NCBI GenBank assembly: GCA_016937215.1
Contig: JAFGWI010000027.1
Span: 1-59,555 of the forward strand
Length of the DNA stretch: 59,555 bases
Source: Spirochaetales bacterium
GTDB taxonomy: Bacteria > Spirochaetota > Spirochaetia > SZUA-6 > JAFGRV01
Reading direction: 5' to 3'
Part shown: piece after piece, positions 56,790-59,555 of the stretch
Layout: every line of letters begins with the position of its first letter
Numbering within the stretch: position 1 is the stretch's first letter
Made by a program: the position numbers and the translations under genes
The notes under the pieces: generated by a model
Seen by the model: only the letters and a program-made list of their open reading frames with translations
What the model was told of the DNA's origin: nothing
The model's database searches: none

Positions 56790-58214
56790 CTAGGCCAGTT
56801 TGAATATCAAATACCTGGCTTCATGCTTGATATGGGTATCGAGAGTGGATTTTTCAAGTAAAAGGGTCAAAATATCACGGGCCATTTGCCGCTCATTGCA
56901 GTAAACCAGGGCCTTGGCTTTATAAAAAGCTGCTTTATCGAATTCTTCGTTTATCTCAAGGGCTGTGTTGAACAATTCTATGGCTTTGTCGTAATTTTTC
57001 ACTGAGAGCGCGGCCAGGCCTTTCAAATACCAGAAATAATCGTTTTCATCATCAAATTCAAGACAATGGTCAAAAAAGCGATCAGCCTCCTGATACTTTT
57101 TCTGCTCAAGAAGGATTTCACCTTTTTGGACCAGGAGTTCGTCATCTTCAGGGTAAAGTTCCAAGGCGTGGTTCACAACACCAAGGGCCTCGTGAAAATT
57201 GGACTTCTTGATCAAGAGGGAAACAAAACCGCACCACAATGAAGGGTCATCCTCGTCTTGTGCCAGCTCAGCACGAATCTCCTTCAGAGCCTCATCTCCT
57301 TTTAGCAAAATCAACACCTCATGCTTTAAAAGCCGCAGCCCAGGTTGATCTGGTTCATGGTCAAGCCAATGCTTCAGGGTTTCCAGGGCTTCATTAAGCC
57401 GGGAAGCTGCCATCATCACACGGATTTTAAAGGTTTTTAATTTGGGATGATCGGGTTCAAGATCCAGGGCCTTGTTCACGTATTCCAAAGCTTCCATGTA
57501 TTTTCTGTCCTGAAAATACACTAGGGACATTTTATACCAAAGCTTGGAAAAATCCGGAAACAGTTTGGATGCCTTTTGAAAGCCTTCTCTGGCTTCGATT
57601 TTTCGGCCCAGATAATAAAGCGCCAATGCCCGATACAAATGGGCGTTTCTGTGATTGGCCTTCAATTCGATGGTATTTTCAAAACAGAGCAGGCTTTCGT
57701 CAAAAGCCTTGGCCTTGTAAAGGGAATACCCTTCCTCAAACCATTCGTCATAATGGCCTTTACCGCTAAAATGCAGATCCATAAAAGCTCGGTTTTCATG
57801 GATATGGTTGATTTTATGATCAACTGCCTGGCTGGACAAAGCCGAGTGGTCGGAATTGTAAACAGCATCGGGATCCCTGAAATCATCAAGGACCTCGTCA
57901 TACTGCTCCATGTTGGAAGTAAGCATTTTTTTTAGTTCAACGGCTTCAATTAAGGCAGGGTCAATATTCAAGGCATGGTTAATACAAAAAAGTGATTTTT
58001 CAAACAGTGACAGATTATAGTAAGCGATTCCCCGGATCATCCATAACTGGGCGTCATCAACAATATCCAGACCCTTTTGAGACTGTTCCAAAACTGCTTC
58101 AAAGTGATTATTTTCAAGAAGCTCCCGCGATTTTTGAATAATATCCTTTACGTTTTCAGTCATTTTAGTTAAAGCTTTTTTAGTTGAGCTCTGAAAACGC
58201 GAATAAGCTTCCAT
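56790..58214 (-). CDS. TPR-repeat protein
   Basis: Multiple TPR-like units, e.g. ALEYVNKALDLEPDHPKL, ALGVVNHALELYPEDDEL, AIELFNTALEINEEFDKA. Confidence 0.92.
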   Translation of the reverse strand: MEAYSRFQSSTKKALTKMTENVKDIIQKSRELLENNHFEAVLEQSQKGLDIVDDAQLWMIRGIAYYNLSLFEKSLFCINHALNIDPALIEAVELKKMLTSNMEQYDEVLDDFRDPDAVYNSDHSALSSQAVDHKINHIHENRAFMDLHFSGKGHYDEWFEEGYSLYKAKAFDESLLCFENTIELKANHRNAHLYRALALYYLGRKIEAREGFQKASKLFPDFSKLWYKMSLVYFQDRKYMEALEYVNKALDLEPDHPKLKTFKIRVMMAASRLNEALETLKHWLDHEPDQPGLRLLKHEVLILLKGDEALKEIRAELAQDEDDPSLWCGFVSLLIKKSNFHEALGVVNHALELYPEDDELLVQKGEILLEQKKYQEADRFFDHCLEFDDENDYFWYLKGLAALSVKNYDKAIELFNTALEINEEFDKAAFYKAKALVYCNERQMARDILTLLLEKSTLDTHIKHEARYLIFKLA

Positions 58215-58325
58215 ATTTACCTCTTGATTTAATTTTAACCTGCCGTGAAATATTTGTCAATTAAATCATCAAAGGTCAGCAATTCATGGTCTCATTCATT
58301 CTAGGTCAATATATGTTATAATGCA

Positions 58326-59321
58326 TCAATAATCAATTCGCTCGATATCAAAGCCCAAATCATCTATCAGCTTTTTAGTTGCCTCAACCGAATCACCGCC
58401 GGTTGTCAAATAACCGTTGGCAAAAAGCGAATTAGCAGGGTAAAGAGCAAAGGACTGCAGTGAACGAAGATGCATTTCACGGCCGCCTGCTACCCTTAAT
58501 TCGGTTTTCGGCATGGCTAAGCGGAACAAACAAAGCACCTTCAGGCAATAACCGGGTGTCAGTTTTCTCGGATTTTTGATGCGGTGCCCTGGTATTGGCA
58601 TAAAAAAATTCACTGGAACCGAATCGGCCTTTACTTCTGCCAACTCAGATGTCATATCCAAAATATCCTTGGAGCTTTCTTCCATACCAATAATCACCCC
58701 TGAACAGATATCAAGGCCCGCGCTTCGAGCGCGATGAATCGTCTCCACACGGCGTACATATTGATGGGTAGTGCATATTTTAGGATAGGCCCTTTGGCTC
58801 GTGTTCAAATTGTGGTTATAGCGATTTACTCCGGCTTCAACCAGCAGCCGGGCTTCTTCGGGAGTCAACATACCGGCAGAAACACATATTTCCATGGAAT
58901 AGAGGGCTTTTATCTTTTTAACCACCTCGCATATTTTATGAATGCGGTTTTTACCCACATCACGGCCGGAAAAAACCATGCAATGCCGAAAAGCCCCGGC
59001 TTTGTATGCTTGCTCAGCTTCTTTAAGAATGAGCTCTTCACTTTTCATGGGATAAGCCGCGTCCTCATGGGTCGCGTTTTTTGATTGAGCACAATAAGCG
59101 CAATCTTCAGAGCAAAGGCCGCTCTGCACATTATCTATAATATGAATTCTCACATTGTTTTTAAAATAATGAAAACGCACCTCATAGGCTGCCCAAAGAA
59201 GTGGCAACAGTTCAATATCCGGATCATCCAGAATTCTAAGCTTATCTTCAGCAGAAATCGTCCCCTGGCTCAAGGCTTGATCAGCGAGATGACTATATTT
59301 GGTAAATTTTGATACATTCAT
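58326..59321 (-). CDS. bioB: biotin synthase
   Basis: Radical SAM CSEDCAYCAQS; SAGMLTPEEARLLVEAGVNRYNHNLNTS; CSGVIIGMEE. Confidence 0.97.
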   Translation of the reverse strand: MNVSKFTKYSHLADQALSQGTISAEDKLRILDDPDIELLPLLWAAYEVRFHYFKNNVRIHIIDNVQSGLCSEDCAYCAQSKNATHEDAAYPMKSEELILKEAEQAYKAGAFRHCMVFSGRDVGKNRIHKICEVVKKIKALYSMEICVSAGMLTPEEARLLVEAGVNRYNHNLNTSQRAYPKICTTHQYVRRVETIHRARSAGLDICSGVIIGMEESSKDILDMTSELAEVKADSVPVNFFMPIPGHRIKNPRKLTPGYCLKVLCLFRLAMPKTELRVAGGREMHLRSLQSFALYPANSLFANGYLTTGGDSVEATKKLIDDLGFDIERIDY

Positions 59322-59492
59322 AATGACTGATTATAGCAAAGTATTGTCTTTTCAACAATGAGTTTGTTCAAATTTATTAACAATTAACCTACATTCAGCT
59401 TTGAATATAGGTAATTTTTAATATTATTTAGATTTTGTTTAGCTTAAACAGGAATCACTATTTTTAGTGTTAAGGATTGTAATAATAGCAGA

Positions 59493-59555
59493 GCTAATTG
59501 CAAAAGTCCCGACTTTAGCAATTAGCAGACAGCAATAAATTAATAACTTATTATC
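59493..59555 (+). repeat. family B hairpin repeat, copy B3 (reaches the window edge)
   Basis: GCTAATTGCAAAAGTCCCGACTTTAGCAATTAGC: 9-bp outer stem plus AAAGTC/GACTTT inner stem, then AGACAGCAATAAATTAATAACTTATTATC. Confidence 0.8.

Overview
This 59.6 kb bacterial chromosomal window carries about 41 credible protein genes. No rRNA, tRNA, CRISPR array or intact transposase was recognised. Lineage is inferred only loosely: 7TMR-DISM sensors and dockerin-like xylanases suggest a fermentative, spirochaete-like bacterium. Main blocks: a 7TMR-DISM hybrid kinase with LuxR HTH; a regulator/LolA-like/outer-membrane/ABC (LolCDE/MacB-like) operon; an M1 aminopeptidase; a giant 1697-aa protein of unknown function; an FTR-rubredoxin plus glutaredoxin-like pair; a dispersed xylan set (GH30, CE15, GH10) with dockerin-like doublets; an HndA/C/D-type [FeFe]-hydrogenase operon with its own kinase; argR-C-B-D-G; ilvBN with a visible leader-peptide attenuator; bioB. 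The most striking unexplained signal is family A: eight intergenic, about 140-195 nt, modular structured elements. Each has conserved anchors (GCGTTAGGGATTGGAGC ... AAAGCCCGRCC ... AACGCCC), a terminal stem that covaries between copies, and a hairpin whose stem sequence differs completely in every copy but always pairs around TTTTTTCAAAAA. This looks like a selected RNA (or a mobile structured element) present about once per 7 kb. Other repeat families seen: a 447-bp MITE-like element with 23-bp terminal inverted repeats and covarying internal hairpins, a roughly 60-nt AAAAGTCC hairpin family, and a roughly 41-nt GCGGAAAGTGGG family. Everything was read by eye. No database or folding program was run.
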